DNA from: Parablautia intestinalis | Lineage (GTDB): Bacteria; Bacillota; Clostridia; Lachnospirales; Lachnospiraceae | Length of the DNA: 64,000 nt | Assembly (NCBI GenBank): GCA_003612395.1 | Contig: RAYQ01000017.1 | Location: 59,198-123,197, forward strand | Direction: 5' to 3' | Shown: in pieces, positions 52,849 through 62,446 of the stretch | Position numbering within the stretch: the first letter of the stretch is position 1 | Layout of the letters: the number at the start of each line of letters is the position of its first letter | Made by a program: the position numbers and the translations under genes | Notes under the pieces: generated by a model | What the model was told of the DNA's origin: nothing | Seen by the model: the letters and a program-made list of their open reading frames with translations, nothing else | The model's database searches: none

Positions 52849-54279
52849 ATGGCTCAGTTGTGGGGAGGACGTTTTACAAAAGAGACGGATAAACTGGTAT
52901 ATGATTTTAATGCATCCATTTCTTTTGATAAAAAGTTTTTTGAACAGGATATAGAGGGAAGTATTGCACATGTTGTGATGATGGAGAAACAGGGAATACT
53001 GACATGTGAGGAAAAGGACGCTATTGTCAAGGGACTTACAGGTATTCGAAGAGATGTGGAGGAGGGAAGTCTTTCCGTCACAGAAGAATATGAAGACATT
53101 CACAGCTTTATGGAAGCAAATCTGATAGAAAGGATTGGAGATACAGGCAAAAAGCTGCACACAGGAAGAAGCCGGAACGATCAGGTGGCTCTTGACATGA
53201 AACTTTATGTGAGGGGACAGGTGCTGCAGGTTTCGGATAGCTTGAAGGATTTACTGGAAACGCTGCTATCTATAATGGAAAATAATCTGACAACCTACAT
53301 GCCGGGCTTTACACACCTTCAAAAAGCGCAGCCTACCACACTTGCACATCATATGGGGGCGTATTTTGAAATGTTCAAAAGAGATGTACTCCGCCTTGGA
53401 GATATCTATAAGCGTATGAATTATTGCCCATTAGGAGCAGGCGCCTTTGCGGGAACAACCTATCCACTGGACAGATCCTACACTTCGTCACTCATGGGAT
53501 TTGAGGGGCCAACCATAAACAGCATGGACTCTGTGGCGGACAGGGATTATGTGATAGAATTTCTGGCAGCGCTTTCCACTATTATGATGCATCTTAGCCG
53601 CTTTTGTGAGGAAATCATTATCTGGAATTCAAATGAGTACCGTTTTGTGGAGATAGACGATGGATTTTCCACAGGAAGCAGTATCATGCCACAGAAAAAG
53701 AATCCGGATATTGCGGAGTTGGTTCGGGGAAAGACGGGGCGCGTATACGGCGCCCTTGTGTCCATATTAACCACCATGAAAGGCCTGCCTCTTGCCTACA
53801 ATAAAGACATGCAGGAGGATAAGGAGGTCACATTTGATGCAATCGAAACGGTAAAAAACTGCCTTGTATTGTTTAACGGTATGCTTTCTACCATGAAATT
53901 CAATAAAAAAATTATGGAAGAGAGCGCTATGAAAGGGTTTACCAACGCCACAGATGCGGCAGATTACCTGGTAAACAAAGGAGTGCCTTTCCGTGATGCG
54001 CATGGAATCATAGGACAGCTTGTGCTCTACTGCATTGAGAAAAACAGCCCGATTGATCACTTAAGCATAGAGGAACTTAAGAAATTCAGCTCTTTATTTG
54101 AGGGAGATGTTTATGATGCAATCAGCCTGAAGACCTGTGTGGAAAAGAGGCTGACGATGGGAGCTCCAAGTAAAAAGGCTATGGAGGAAGCCATCAGAAT
54201 GAATAAAGAGTTCCTTGCCCATATGCGGTCATGCCCGCAAGTGGATAAAGCCCACGAGCTGACAGGAAAAGTATTGTAA
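52849..54279 (+). CDS. argH: Argininosuccinate lyase
   Basis: 476 residues from the ATG at 52849 (MAQLWGGRFTKETDKLVYDF), with TGGAGG upstream; a codon at 52834 is also in frame but overlaps the site. The fumarase-superfamily signature GSSIMPQKKNPDIAELVRGK is intact, as is HTGRSRNDQVALD. It cleaves argininosuccinate to arginine and fumarate. argG is not adjacent. asd follows after a structured leader. Confidence 0.97.
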   Translation: MAQLWGGRFTKETDKLVYDFNASISFDKKFFEQDIEGSIAHVVMMEKQGILTCEEKDAIVKGLTGIRRDVEEGSLSVTEEYEDIHSFMEANLIERIGDTGKKLHTGRSRNDQVALDMKLYVRGQVLQVSDSLKDLLETLLSIMENNLTTYMPGFTHLQKAQPTTLAHHMGAYFEMFKRDVLRLGDIYKRMNYCPLGAGAFAGTTYPLDRSYTSSLMGFEGPTINSMDSVADRDYVIEFLAALSTIMMHLSRFCEEIIIWNSNEYRFVEIDDGFSTGSSIMPQKKNPDIAELVRGKTGRVYGALVSILTTMKGLPLAYNKDMQEDKEVTFDAIETVKNCLVLFNGMLSTMKFNKKIMEESAMKGFTNATDAADYLVNKGVPFRDAHGIIGQLVLYCIEKNSPIDHLSIEELKKFSSLFEGDVYDAISLKTCVEKRLTMGAPSKKAMEEAIRMNKEFLAHMRSCPQVDKAHELTGKVL

Positions 54280-54333
54280 TTTTATGCAGTATGCTGGCAC
54301 GTGAAGAGAGGCTGTGTGTGCCTGATGCATCGA

Positions 54334-54416
54334 ACAAGTTTTGTGTCTGTGCGTTGCTTGCCACAAACTTGTAAGCCATATATGACTTTGCGCAAAAAAG
54401 CAGCGCAGAAATGGAG
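54334..54416 (+). promoter_or_regulatory. Structured leader of asd with loop-to-RBS pseudoknot
   Basis: Stem ACAAG-TTTGTG (54334-54345, one bulge) with CACAAACTTGT (54362-54372). Loop CTGTGC (54347-54352) and TGCTT (54355-54359) pair with AAGCA-GCGCAG (54398-54408). Relative to serA one loop C is T, turning a C-G pair into G-U without breaking the helix. ATGGAG (54411-54416) is the ribosome binding site. Confidence 0.65.
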
Positions 54417-54422
54417 AAAAAA

Positions 54423-55508
54423 ATGAGTGAAAAATTAAAAGTAGGAATTTTAGGCGGAACAGGCATGGTAGGTCAGAGATTCATCTCTCTGCTTGAAAAC
54501 CATCCGTGGTTTGAGGTAACCACAATCGCAGCAAGTGAACGCTCAGCAGGAAAGTCTTATGAAGAAGCGGTAGGCGAAAGATGGAAAATGACTACGCCTA
54601 TGCCGAGAGCGGTAAAAGACCTTGTGGTTATGAACGTTAATGAGGTGGAAAAGGTAGCTTCACAGGTAGATTTCGTGTTTAGCGCAGTAGATATGACCAA
54701 GGAAGAAATTAAGAGGATTGAGGAGGAGTATGCGAAGACGGAAACCCCTGTTGTATCCAATAATTCCGCTCATCGCTGGACACCGGATGTACCTATGGTG
54801 GTACCGGAGATTAATCCGGAGCATATGCAGGTGATTGATTTCCAGAGAAAGAGACTGGGAACCCAAAAGGGGTTTGTAGCAGTAAAGCCCAACTGTTCTA
54901 TACAAAGCTATGCACCGGTTCTGACAGCATGGAAAGAGTTTGAGCCTTACGAGGTGGTGGCAACCACTTATCAGGCTATTTCAGGTGCAGGAAAAACCTT
55001 TAAGGACTGGCCGGAGATGATTGAAAATATTATTCCTTATATTGGCGGTGAGGAAGAAAAGAGTGAAAAGGAGCCTTTAAGGATTTGGGGTGAAATCAGG
55101 GACGGTGTGATCGTTCCCGCCACAACGCCTGTGATCACCTGCCAGTGTATCCGTGTGCCTGTGCTTAATGGACATACGGCAGCCGTATTTGTGAAATTCC
55201 ATAAAAAGCCTGTTAAGGAGGAATTAATTGAAAAGCTTATCTCCTATAAAGGATTGCCTCAGGAGCTTAATCTGCCCAGTGCGCCAAAACAGTTTATCCA
55301 ATATCTGGAGGAGGACAACAGACCTCAGGTAAAAGCTGATGTGGATTTTGAAAACGGAATGGGAATCAGTGTGGGACGAATACGTGAAGATTATGTGTAT
55401 GACTGGAAATTTGTAGGGCTTTCCCACAATACGGTCCGCGGCGCTGCAGGCGGTGCAATTCTTTGTGCTGAGCTCTTAAAGGCACAGGGATATATTGCCC
55501 ATAAATAG
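54423..55508 (+). CDS. asd: Aspartate-semialdehyde dehydrogenase
   Basis: 361 residues from the ATG at 54423; the in-frame ATG at 54411 is part of the ribosome binding site. The NADP motif is GILGGTGMVGQRF, and the catalytic cysteine is C158 in VKPNCSIQSYAP. SHNTVRGAAGGAILCAE closes the protein. It reduces aspartyl phosphate on the route to lysine/DAP, threonine and methionine. It belongs to the archaeal/fungal-like Asd subgroup by its length and GVIVPATTPVITCQCIRVP. Confidence 0.95.
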   Translation: MSEKLKVGILGGTGMVGQRFISLLENHPWFEVTTIAASERSAGKSYEEAVGERWKMTTPMPRAVKDLVVMNVNEVEKVASQVDFVFSAVDMTKEEIKRIEEEYAKTETPVVSNNSAHRWTPDVPMVVPEINPEHMQVIDFQRKRLGTQKGFVAVKPNCSIQSYAPVLTAWKEFEPYEVVATTYQAISGAGKTFKDWPEMIENIIPYIGGEEEKSEKEPLRIWGEIRDGVIVPATTPVITCQCIRVPVLNGHTAAVFVKFHKKPVKEELIEKLISYKGLPQELNLPSAPKQFIQYLEEDNRPQVKADVDFENGMGISVGRIREDYVYDWKFVGLSHNTVRGAAGGAILCAELLKAQGYIAHK

Positions 55509-55546
55509 AAACTTGTTGACTGAATGAAGATAAGGAGCAGGAATTT

Positions 55547-57262
55547 ATGGACGAATTACGCTATCAGGTTGATCTCTTAGCCGCGATGAATCAGAAACTG
55601 ACAAATGAAGAAAGAATGTATCAAATGATCTGTGATGTATCAGGGAGTGCATTTCTTTATATTAATTTTTCAGAAAATCAGGTCAGAGTTTTAGGGGACT
55701 GGAATTTCTTTTTCCAGGATGTGGAAGTAAAGGATGTTAAGGATTTGGCGAAGCTGTACGCTAAAGCGGAAGAAAAATATGTGCTTCCTTTTCGCGATTT
55801 GCTTTTTCTGGAAAAGTCCCAGAGAAATACCGATGGGGGAATTCTGCGCTTAAAGGATGAGAAAATGTGGGTAGAATGCACAGTTTCTGTCCTGTATGAT
55901 GAGGGTGGAAATGCAACAGATAAGGTGATTCGCTTTAAAGACATCTCCAAGCTGAAAAATCAAAATGACGATCTGGCCTATATGGCGTATTATGATATGT
56001 CTACAGGTCTTTACAATAAGAATTATTTTATAAGACTTTTATCGGATTATGTGAACAGGGCTAAGCAGGAAAATGCTGTTATCTCCCTTCTTTCCATTGC
56101 TGTAAGTGACTGCAGAAAGCAAAAGGATGGCCGGAATGCTGTTGCAGGGGAAGAAGGGGTGCAGCAATTCGGAAAGTTTTTATCCTCTTTCCAGAAAGAA
56201 AATGTGATCGCTGCCTACTTTAACAGAAGCATTTTTTGCATTGCTGTCTATGATCCGAGAGGAAACAGAACTGTGGAAAATATCTGCGGACAACTTAAGG
56301 AGAGGATTAAGACGCCCTTTGAGCTTGCATCCGGACAGAAACTGATGCTTGCTGTAAGGGCAGGTGTAGCAGAATATCCGGAGGCAGCCGATACGGCGCT
56401 TAAATTAGTCCAATGTGCGGAAATTGTTATGCAGCAGGCAGAAAAAGACGGTCTAAGCGGGATTCGATACTTTGATACTGCCGTTTTGGATGAGCTTACA
56501 AGAGAACTGCATATAGAAAAGGAATTACAGGAAGCCCTCACGGATTTCAGTTTTGACTTGAATTTTCAACCGCAGTATGATGCGAAGGAGCAGAAACTGC
56601 GTGGAATAGAAGCTCTGGTCAGATGGAAGGGGCAGGATGGAATTCCGATAAGCCCTCTGGAATTTATTCCTATAGCAGAAAAAAACGGTTCTATGGTTTC
56701 TATTGGCGGCTGGGTAGTGGAGGAGAGCATTCGGACTTTCTCCATATGGAAAAAGAAGTATGATCTGAATTTAATTCTTTCTATCAATATATCTTCGGGC
56801 CAGTACAGAGAGGATGGATTTACGGAAAGGCTGCTTGGCATACTCAAAAAATATGGGATAAATCCGGAAGAATTGGAGCTGGAAGTAACGGAAAGCGTAC
56901 TATTTGAGGATTTCAGAACAGCGGTGGAGAAAATGTCTGTGCTGAAAGATTACGGGATTAGGATTGCATTAGATGATTTTGGAACAGGGTACTCATCGCT
57001 TTCTTATTTAAAGGGACTGCCGGTGAATACTTTGAAAATAGATAAGGAGCTGACTGACGGCATTCTTAAGGATCTTAATACAGGAATTATGACAGAATCT
57101 GTTATTGCCATGGCAAAAAAGATGGGATTTGAAACTATAGCCGAAGGGGTGGAAACGAAAGAACAGCTCATCCGTCTAAAGGAGCTTGGCTGTGATTATA
57201 TACAGGGATATCTGCTTGGCAGGCCGATGTCAGGAGAAGATATAGAACAACTGTTAAAGTAA
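55547..57262 (+). CDS. EAL-domain cyclic-di-GMP phosphodiesterase with degenerate GGDEF
   Basis: 571 residues, no membrane helix. An N-terminal PAS-like sensor (about 20-140) precedes a GGDEF-fold domain (about 145-310) whose GGDEF signature is replaced by AAYFNRSIFCIAV, so it cannot make c-di-GMP. The EAL domain (about 320-571) is intact: EAL at 355-357, NISSGQ, ELEVTES, DDFGTGYSSLSYLKGLP (D476, D477), IAEGVETKEQ and YIQGYLLGRPM. It should hydrolyse c-di-GMP to pGpG. The sensor ligand is unknown. AAGGAG precedes the ATG. Confidence 0.93.
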   Translation: MDELRYQVDLLAAMNQKLTNEERMYQMICDVSGSAFLYINFSENQVRVLGDWNFFFQDVEVKDVKDLAKLYAKAEEKYVLPFRDLLFLEKSQRNTDGGILRLKDEKMWVECTVSVLYDEGGNATDKVIRFKDISKLKNQNDDLAYMAYYDMSTGLYNKNYFIRLLSDYVNRAKQENAVISLLSIAVSDCRKQKDGRNAVAGEEGVQQFGKFLSSFQKENVIAAYFNRSIFCIAVYDPRGNRTVENICGQLKERIKTPFELASGQKLMLAVRAGVAEYPEAADTALKLVQCAEIVMQQAEKDGLSGIRYFDTAVLDELTRELHIEKELQEALTDFSFDLNFQPQYDAKEQKLRGIEALVRWKGQDGIPISPLEFIPIAEKNGSMVSIGGWVVEESIRTFSIWKKKYDLNLILSINISSGQYREDGFTERLLGILKKYGINPEELELEVTESVLFEDFRTAVEKMSVLKDYGIRIALDDFGTGYSSLSYLKGLPVNTLKIDKELTDGILKDLNTGIMTESVIAMAKKMGFETIAEGVETKEQLIRLKELGCDYIQGYLLGRPMSGEDIEQLLK

Positions 57263-57304
57263 AATTATGATTCATGGTTTGGGAATGAAATATAGGAAAG
57301 TAAA

Positions 57305-58669
57305 ATGATATTGGGACGTGCTTCGGAGTTAAAATATTTAAATACTTATTATGGCCGCGAAGAAAGCCAGATTTTAGTGGTTTACGGGTGCAGGAACGTC
57401 GGGAAAACAGCATTGTTGCGCCAGTTTATCCAAAATAAACCCAGCTATTACTACCGGGCAAGAGCCGCCTCTGAAAGAGAACAGCGTTATCAGTGGGGCA
57501 GAGAGCTGGAAAAGGAGAAGATTAAGGTAGCCAGATATCCGGCCTACACGGAAATTTTTGATGCTTGCTTAAGGGGGAACGGCGAAAAGAAAATTATCAT
57601 TGTGGATGAATTTCAACATATTATTAAGGCAAATGAAATATTTATCAAAGAAATAAATTATTTCCTTCATGATATACGTCCAAATGCGCAGATTATGTTT
57701 ATTCTTTGTAGTTCATCTGTTGGATGGGTAGAAAACACCATGACCGAAAAAATTGGCGATTCCGCTTATACGATTTCCGGGCTGCTTAAGATTAGAGAGC
57801 TTGGATTTGAGGTAATGATGGAATATTTTCCGGGTTTTTCCATGCAGCAGGGGATCGAAGCATATGCAGTGTTAGGAGGACTGCCGGGGCTTTGGAAACA
57901 GTTTGATGATAAAATTGGCATAAAAGAAAATATTTGCAGATATATTTTAAATAAAGATGCTTTTTTATACGGGGAAGGCCAGCGGATGGTGGAGGAGGAG
58001 CTGCGCGAGCTGAGCGTATACAATACCATCTTAGCTTCGCTGGCAGCCGGAAATTTGAAGCTGAATGATTTGTACAGGCATACAGGATTCTCAAGGGCCA
58101 AAATCAGTGTTTACCTGAAAAATCTGATAGAGCTTGAACTGGTAGAGAAGGTTTTTTCCTATGATACGGAAGGAAAAGCAAATGCGCAGAAAGGAATCTA
58201 TCGGATCTGCAGTCATTTTGTACATTTTTATTTTACTTATCTGTACCCCAACCTGAGCAGCCTAGAGAGGCTTACGCCGGGAGAATTTTATAATAAATAT
58301 ATAGAATTTTATTTCAAAGATTACGTGGCGGATTACTTTAAGGTAGTCTGCAGGCAGTATATTGAAAAGTGGAGTAAGTGGGGGAGTCTGCCTATTGAGG
58401 TGGACAAGATGGGAGAGTGGATTGGAAAGTTTGGAAATATTGATGTAGTTGCTCAGGATGAAAGTGGAAAAACAATTGTAGGTATTTGCAGCTGGGAAAA
58501 ACCAATTGTGCGTTATGATGATTACGAGTGGCTTCTTTTTTGTGCTGAAAAAGCAAAGCTGCAAACAGATTATGTATATTTGTTTTCCGTTCAGGGCTTT
58601 GAGGAAAAGCTGCTACAGGAGGCAAAAGAAAAACAGAAGCTTAAATTGATCAGTATGGACGAGATGTGA
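57305..58669 (+). CDS. AAA-type ATPase with C-terminal DUF234/nuclease-like domain
   Basis: 454 residues. Walker A is YGCRNVGKTALL (about 27-38) and Walker B is IIIVDEFQHII. A winged-helix region (LNDLYRHTGFSRAKISVYLKNL, about 255-290) and a C-terminal DUF234 domain (from about 320) with IDVVAQDESGKTIVGICSWEK follow; that last part has the D-x(n)-E-x-K look of PDDEXK folds, with C-S-W-E-K at the core. This family is frequent in archaea and anaerobic bacteria, and its role is unknown. It ends in TGATG, overlapping the topB start by one base. Confidence 0.85.
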   Translation: MILGRASELKYLNTYYGREESQILVVYGCRNVGKTALLRQFIQNKPSYYYRARAASEREQRYQWGRELEKEKIKVARYPAYTEIFDACLRGNGEKKIIIVDEFQHIIKANEIFIKEINYFLHDIRPNAQIMFILCSSSVGWVENTMTEKIGDSAYTISGLLKIRELGFEVMMEYFPGFSMQQGIEAYAVLGGLPGLWKQFDDKIGIKENICRYILNKDAFLYGEGQRMVEEELRELSVYNTILASLAAGNLKLNDLYRHTGFSRAKISVYLKNLIELELVEKVFSYDTEGKANAQKGIYRICSHFVHFYFTYLYPNLSSLERLTPGEFYNKYIEFYFKDYVADYFKVVCRQYIEKWSKWGSLPIEVDKMGEWIGKFGNIDVVAQDESGKTIVGICSWEKPIVRYDDYEWLLFCAEKAKLQTDYVYLFSVQGFEEKLLQEAKEKQKLKLISMDEM

Positions 58670-60768
58670 TGGGAAAAAATCTTTATATAGCTGAAAAACC
58701 CAGTGTGGCAAGGGAGTTTGCAAAAGCATTGCAGATAAATGCAGTAGGCAAAGACGGATATCTGGAATCGGCGGACAGCGTTGTTACCTGGTGCGTAGGA
58801 CATTTGGTAACTATGAGTTACCCGGAGGCCTATGATGAAAAATATAAAAAATGGTCTTTAAGTACAATCCCTTTTATTCCTTCCGAGTTTAAATATGAAG
58901 TGATTGAAGGGGTTAAAAAACAGTTTAAAATTGTCAGTGGATTATTGAATCGCGAGGATGTGGAAACCATTTATGTGTGTACAGATTCAGGGCGGGAGGG
59001 GGAATACATCTACCGTCTTGTGGAGCAGCAGGCCCATGTGACCGGAAAAAAGCGCAAAAGAGTCTGGATTGACTCACAGACAGAGGAAGAGATTCTTCGC
59101 GGTATCAGAGAGGCAAAGGACCTTTCCGCTTATGATAATCTTGGAGCTGCCGCATACCTGAGGGCTAAGGAGGATTATCTGATGGGCATTAATTTTTCCA
59201 GAGTGCTCACTTTAAAATATGGAAATCCTGTAAAGGCTTATTTAAAAAGGGATCGGGCAGTGATAAGCGTAGGACGGGTGATGACCTGCGTTCTGGGAAT
59301 GGTGGTAAACAGGGAGCGGGAAATCAGAGAATTTGTGAAGACGCCTTTTTACCGAATCACCGCCAGCCTGACAGTGAATCAAACGCCGTTTAACATGGAG
59401 AAATGGTCTGGGGACAGCCAGGGGCCGCCGTATCCTGAGGGGAGCTCTGTTACGGAAAAGAACTGTGAATGTGAGTGGAGGGCTGTGGAAAATACAAAAT
59501 ACTTTCAATCTCCCCTGTTGTATAAAGAAAACGGATTTAAAGAAAAAAAGGATGCTCAGGCGCTGATCGGATATTTGATGGATACGCCACCCGTCATGGC
59601 TATGGTGGAGGGGGTTGAGAGAAAAAAGGAAACCAAAAACCCGCCTCTTTTATACAACCTGGCGGAGCTGCAAAATGACTGCTCCAAATACTTTAAAATA
59701 AGCCCGGATGAGACTTTAAGGATTGCACAGGAGCTGTATGAGAAGAAAATGACCACCTATCCCCGTACCGATGCCAGAGTGCTGTCCAGTGCAGTTTCCA
59801 AAGAAATACATAAGAATTTGCGGGGACTTACTAATTATAGTCTGGCGGCAGGGTTTGCCGCAAAAGTGCTGGAGAGCGGAAGCTATAAAGGAATGGCAAA
59901 GACAAGGTATGTAAATGATAAACAGATTACGGATCACTATGCAATTATTCCAACGGGACAGGGATTAAATCAGTTAAACAGCCTTAACCCTACGGCAGCT
60001 AAGGTATATGAGGTTATTGTGCGCAGGTTTCTTGGTATTTTTTTCCCGCCTGCGGTTTACCGGAAAGTTTCTTTGAATGTGTCCATAAAAGGCGAGCAGT
60101 TCTTTGCCAGTTTTAAAGTCCTGGAAGAAGAAGGGTATCTCCGGGTGGCGGCTTTTTCTTTTGCCAAAAAAAAATCCCGCCAGGAACAGGAAAAAGACGA
60201 GGCCGGCAAAGGTGAGGGCGCAGGTGACGGTGCGGATCCGGATTTTATGGATGCTGTTAATCGTTTGAAAAAGGGAATCAGGCTTCCGGTGAAAGACATG
60301 CAGGTGAAGGAAGGGGAAACATCACCGCCTAAGCGCTATAATTCCGGAACAATGATTTTGACAATGGAAAATGCAGGCCAGTTCATAGAAGATGAGGACC
60401 TTCGTGCCCAAATAAAGGGCAGCGGAATCGGAACAAGCGCAACCCGTGCAGAGATCTTAAAAAAGCTTGTCAACATTCAATATCTGGCTCTGAATAAAAA
60501 AACACAGATTATTACGCCCACTTTGATGGGGGAGATGATTTATGAAGTGGTTCATAATTCCATCCGGCCCCTGTTAGATCCGGCTCTTACTGCAAGCTGG
60601 GAAAAGGGGCTTACCATGGTGGCGGATGGAACTATTACAGAAGAAGAATATATGCAAAAGCTGGATGACTTTGTTTCCAGAAGAACTAATATTGTCAAGC
60701 AGTTAAACAATCAGTCGGTTTTAAACCAGCAGTTCCATAAAGCCGCTGCAAACTATTTATCTAAATGA
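58669..60768 (+). CDS. topB: DNA topoisomerase III
   Basis: 699 residues from the ATG at 58669; a GTG one codon upstream is also possible. The toprim domain (LYIAEKPSVAREFAKAL, TDSGREGEYIYRLVE) is followed by the active-site tyrosine Y364 in KKMTTYPRTDARVLS. GSGIGTSATRAEILKKL is conserved. A charged insert near residues 500-530 (KKKSRQEQEKDEAGKGEGAG) looks variable. There are no C-terminal zinc fingers. This type IA enzyme decatenates DNA. It could be chromosomal or once mobile; no plasmid genes are near. Confidence 0.94.
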   Translation: MGKNLYIAEKPSVAREFAKALQINAVGKDGYLESADSVVTWCVGHLVTMSYPEAYDEKYKKWSLSTIPFIPSEFKYEVIEGVKKQFKIVSGLLNREDVETIYVCTDSGREGEYIYRLVEQQAHVTGKKRKRVWIDSQTEEEILRGIREAKDLSAYDNLGAAAYLRAKEDYLMGINFSRVLTLKYGNPVKAYLKRDRAVISVGRVMTCVLGMVVNREREIREFVKTPFYRITASLTVNQTPFNMEKWSGDSQGPPYPEGSSVTEKNCECEWRAVENTKYFQSPLLYKENGFKEKKDAQALIGYLMDTPPVMAMVEGVERKKETKNPPLLYNLAELQNDCSKYFKISPDETLRIAQELYEKKMTTYPRTDARVLSSAVSKEIHKNLRGLTNYSLAAGFAAKVLESGSYKGMAKTRYVNDKQITDHYAIIPTGQGLNQLNSLNPTAAKVYEVIVRRFLGIFFPPAVYRKVSLNVSIKGEQFFASFKVLEEEGYLRVAAFSFAKKKSRQEQEKDEAGKGEGAGDGADPDFMDAVNRLKKGIRLPVKDMQVKEGETSPPKRYNSGTMILTMENAGQFIEDEDLRAQIKGSGIGTSATRAEILKKLVNIQYLALNKKTQIITPTLMGEMIYEVVHNSIRPLLDPALTASWEKGLTMVADGTITEEEYMQKLDDFVSRRTNIVKQLNNQSVLNQQFHKAAANYLSK

Positions 60769-61463
60769 ATGAGACAGAAAGGAGTATGAGCGCAAAAATG
60801 AAGGAGTTTACAACTGAAAATCTTTACAATCTGGAGGAGACGATTGCAGCTGAGCTTTTTGAAGGAGCTGAGTATCCATGGGAGCTGCTGCCTAAAATCA
60901 GCAGTTTTATTGTGGAGTTGGGAAAGAAGCTTCCGGAAGAAAAATTTACCCGGGTGAAAGAAAATGTCTGGATTGCTAAGTCAGCAAAAGTAGCGCCAAG
61001 CGCCAATATCAATGGTCCGGCTATTATTGATGAGGAAGCGGAGATACGGCACTGCGCCTTTATCCGTGGAAATGCTATTGTAGGTAAGGGGGCTGTTGTG
61101 GGAAATTCCACAGAGTTAAAAAATGTGGTTTTGTTTAATAAGGTACAGGTCCCCCATTATAATTATGTGGGCGACAGCATTCTCGGCTTTAAATCCCATA
61201 TGGGCGCAGGCTCTATCACATCCAATGTCAAGAGTGATAAAACGCTGGTGGTGGTGAAAAACGGAGAGGAAAAGCTTGAGACGGGCCTTAAAAAATTTGG
61301 TGCAATGTTAGGTGACAATGTTGAGGTTGGCTGCAACAGTGTCTTAAATCCGGGAACTGTTGTGGGGAGAAATTCTAATATTTATCCCACCAGTATGGTG
61401 CGCGGCTGCATTCCTGCCGGAAGCATCTATAAAAAACAGGGAGAAATTGCCGAAAAATATTAG
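60765..61463 (+). CDS. Left-handed beta-helix (hexapeptide) nucleotidyltransferase-like protein
   Basis: 232 residues if started at the ATG overlapping the topB stop. Downstream ATGs at 60786 and 60798 are alternatives, and AAAGGAG at 60778-60784 fits 60798 best. Residues 70-190 hold hexapeptide repeats (VAPSANINGPAIIDEEAEIR and GVVGNSTELKNVVLFNK-like turns). Similar to the C-terminal half of GlmU/UDP-sugar pyrophosphorylases, including YVGDSILGFKSHMGAGSITSN. No nucleotidyltransferase domain precedes it, so an acyl- or acetyltransferase-like role is possible. Catalytic details are not clear. Confidence 0.75.
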   Translation: MNETERSMSAKMKEFTTENLYNLEETIAAELFEGAEYPWELLPKISSFIVELGKKLPEEKFTRVKENVWIAKSAKVAPSANINGPAIIDEEAEIRHCAFIRGNAIVGKGAVVGNSTELKNVVLFNKVQVPHYNYVGDSILGFKSHMGAGSITSNVKSDKTLVVVKNGEEKLETGLKKFGAMLGDNVEVGCNSVLNPGTVVGRNSNIYPTSMVRGCIPAGSIYKKQGEIAEKY

Positions 61464-61734
61464 GAATAATCGAAAATTTGGTGAAAAACACTGGATTTTT
61501 TACGCTGGATATGCGAAAATATAGTTGCGTTAAGTCCCATAAGATGGGATTTTGTCGTTGAAACCTATGCCTCAGGCGAGTTGTTTTATGAGCAGGCTCT
61601 CAAACGAAAGTTTGGCTGCCAGGGCAGCATGTGGTCTGCACAGCGGGAAGGAAAATTTTTCCTGTCCCATTGATATATCCGGCTTGCCGGCAGGCTGGCG
61701 TTTATACTATCTACATATTGAAAGGAGTTTTCAC

Positions 61735-62427
61735 ATGATTTATTCAAAGGAAGTTGAAGAAATGTGTACAGTTGCACAGGGTGTTCATCATGGCTGTGCT
61801 CCTATCCCGGAAGAAGCAAAATGGGTTCAGGCAAAAAAGGTTGAAGACATTTCAGGCTTAACACACGGCGTTGGCTGGTGTGCACCTCAGCAGGGCGCCT
61901 GTAAATTAACACTGAATGTCAAGGAAGGTATTATTCAGGAAGCATTGGTTGAAACAATCGGATGTTCAGGTATGACGCATTCCGCTGCTATGGCATCTGA
62001 AATTCTTCCCGGATTAACTGTTATGGAGGCACTTAATACTGACCTTGTATGTGATGCAATCAATACAGCTATGAGGGAATTATTCCTGCAGATCGTTTAT
62101 GGACGTTCTCAGAGTGCATTCTCAGAAGACGGACTTCCTATCGGTGCAGGTCTTGAGGACTTAGGAAAGGGACTTAGAAGCCAGGTTGGTACAATGTATG
62201 GAACTTTAAAGAAAGGTCCCCGTTACCTTGAGATGGCCGAAGGTTATGTGACAGGTATCGCTCTTGATGCTGACAACGAAATCATTGGCTATAAATTCGT
62301 AAACTTTGGTAAAATGACAGACTTTATGAAAAAGGGTGATGATCCTGCAACTGCATATGAAAAATCCTGCGGACAGTATGGTCGTGTAGATGATGCTGTT
62401 AAGATCATTGACCCCAGAAAAGAATAA
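61735..62427 (+). CDS. Iron-sulfur assembly scaffold-like protein, partner of GGGtGRT protein
   Basis: 230 residues from the ATG at 61735, with AAAGGAG at 61721-61727; the open frame to 61552 is leader. Conserved cysteines occur in EMCTVAQGVHHGCAP, GWCAPQQGACKL and ETIGCSGMTHSAAM. The fold resembles NifU-N/IscU-type scaffolds. In Lachnospiraceae this protein is regularly encoded next to a GGGtGRT protein, as here 20 bases downstream. The 271-base interval before it holds many small hairpins, such as GCTGCC-AG-GGCAGC and CAAAC-GAAA-GTTTG, with no clear promoter. Function of the pair is unknown. Confidence 0.82.
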   Translation: MIYSKEVEEMCTVAQGVHHGCAPIPEEAKWVQAKKVEDISGLTHGVGWCAPQQGACKLTLNVKEGIIQEALVETIGCSGMTHSAAMASEILPGLTVMEALNTDLVCDAINTAMRELFLQIVYGRSQSAFSEDGLPIGAGLEDLGKGLRSQVGTMYGTLKKGPRYLEMAEGYVTGIALDADNEIIGYKFVNFGKMTDFMKKGDDPATAYEKSCGQYGRVDDAVKIIDPRKE

Positions 62428-62446
62428 TTATAGGAGGAATGTAAAA

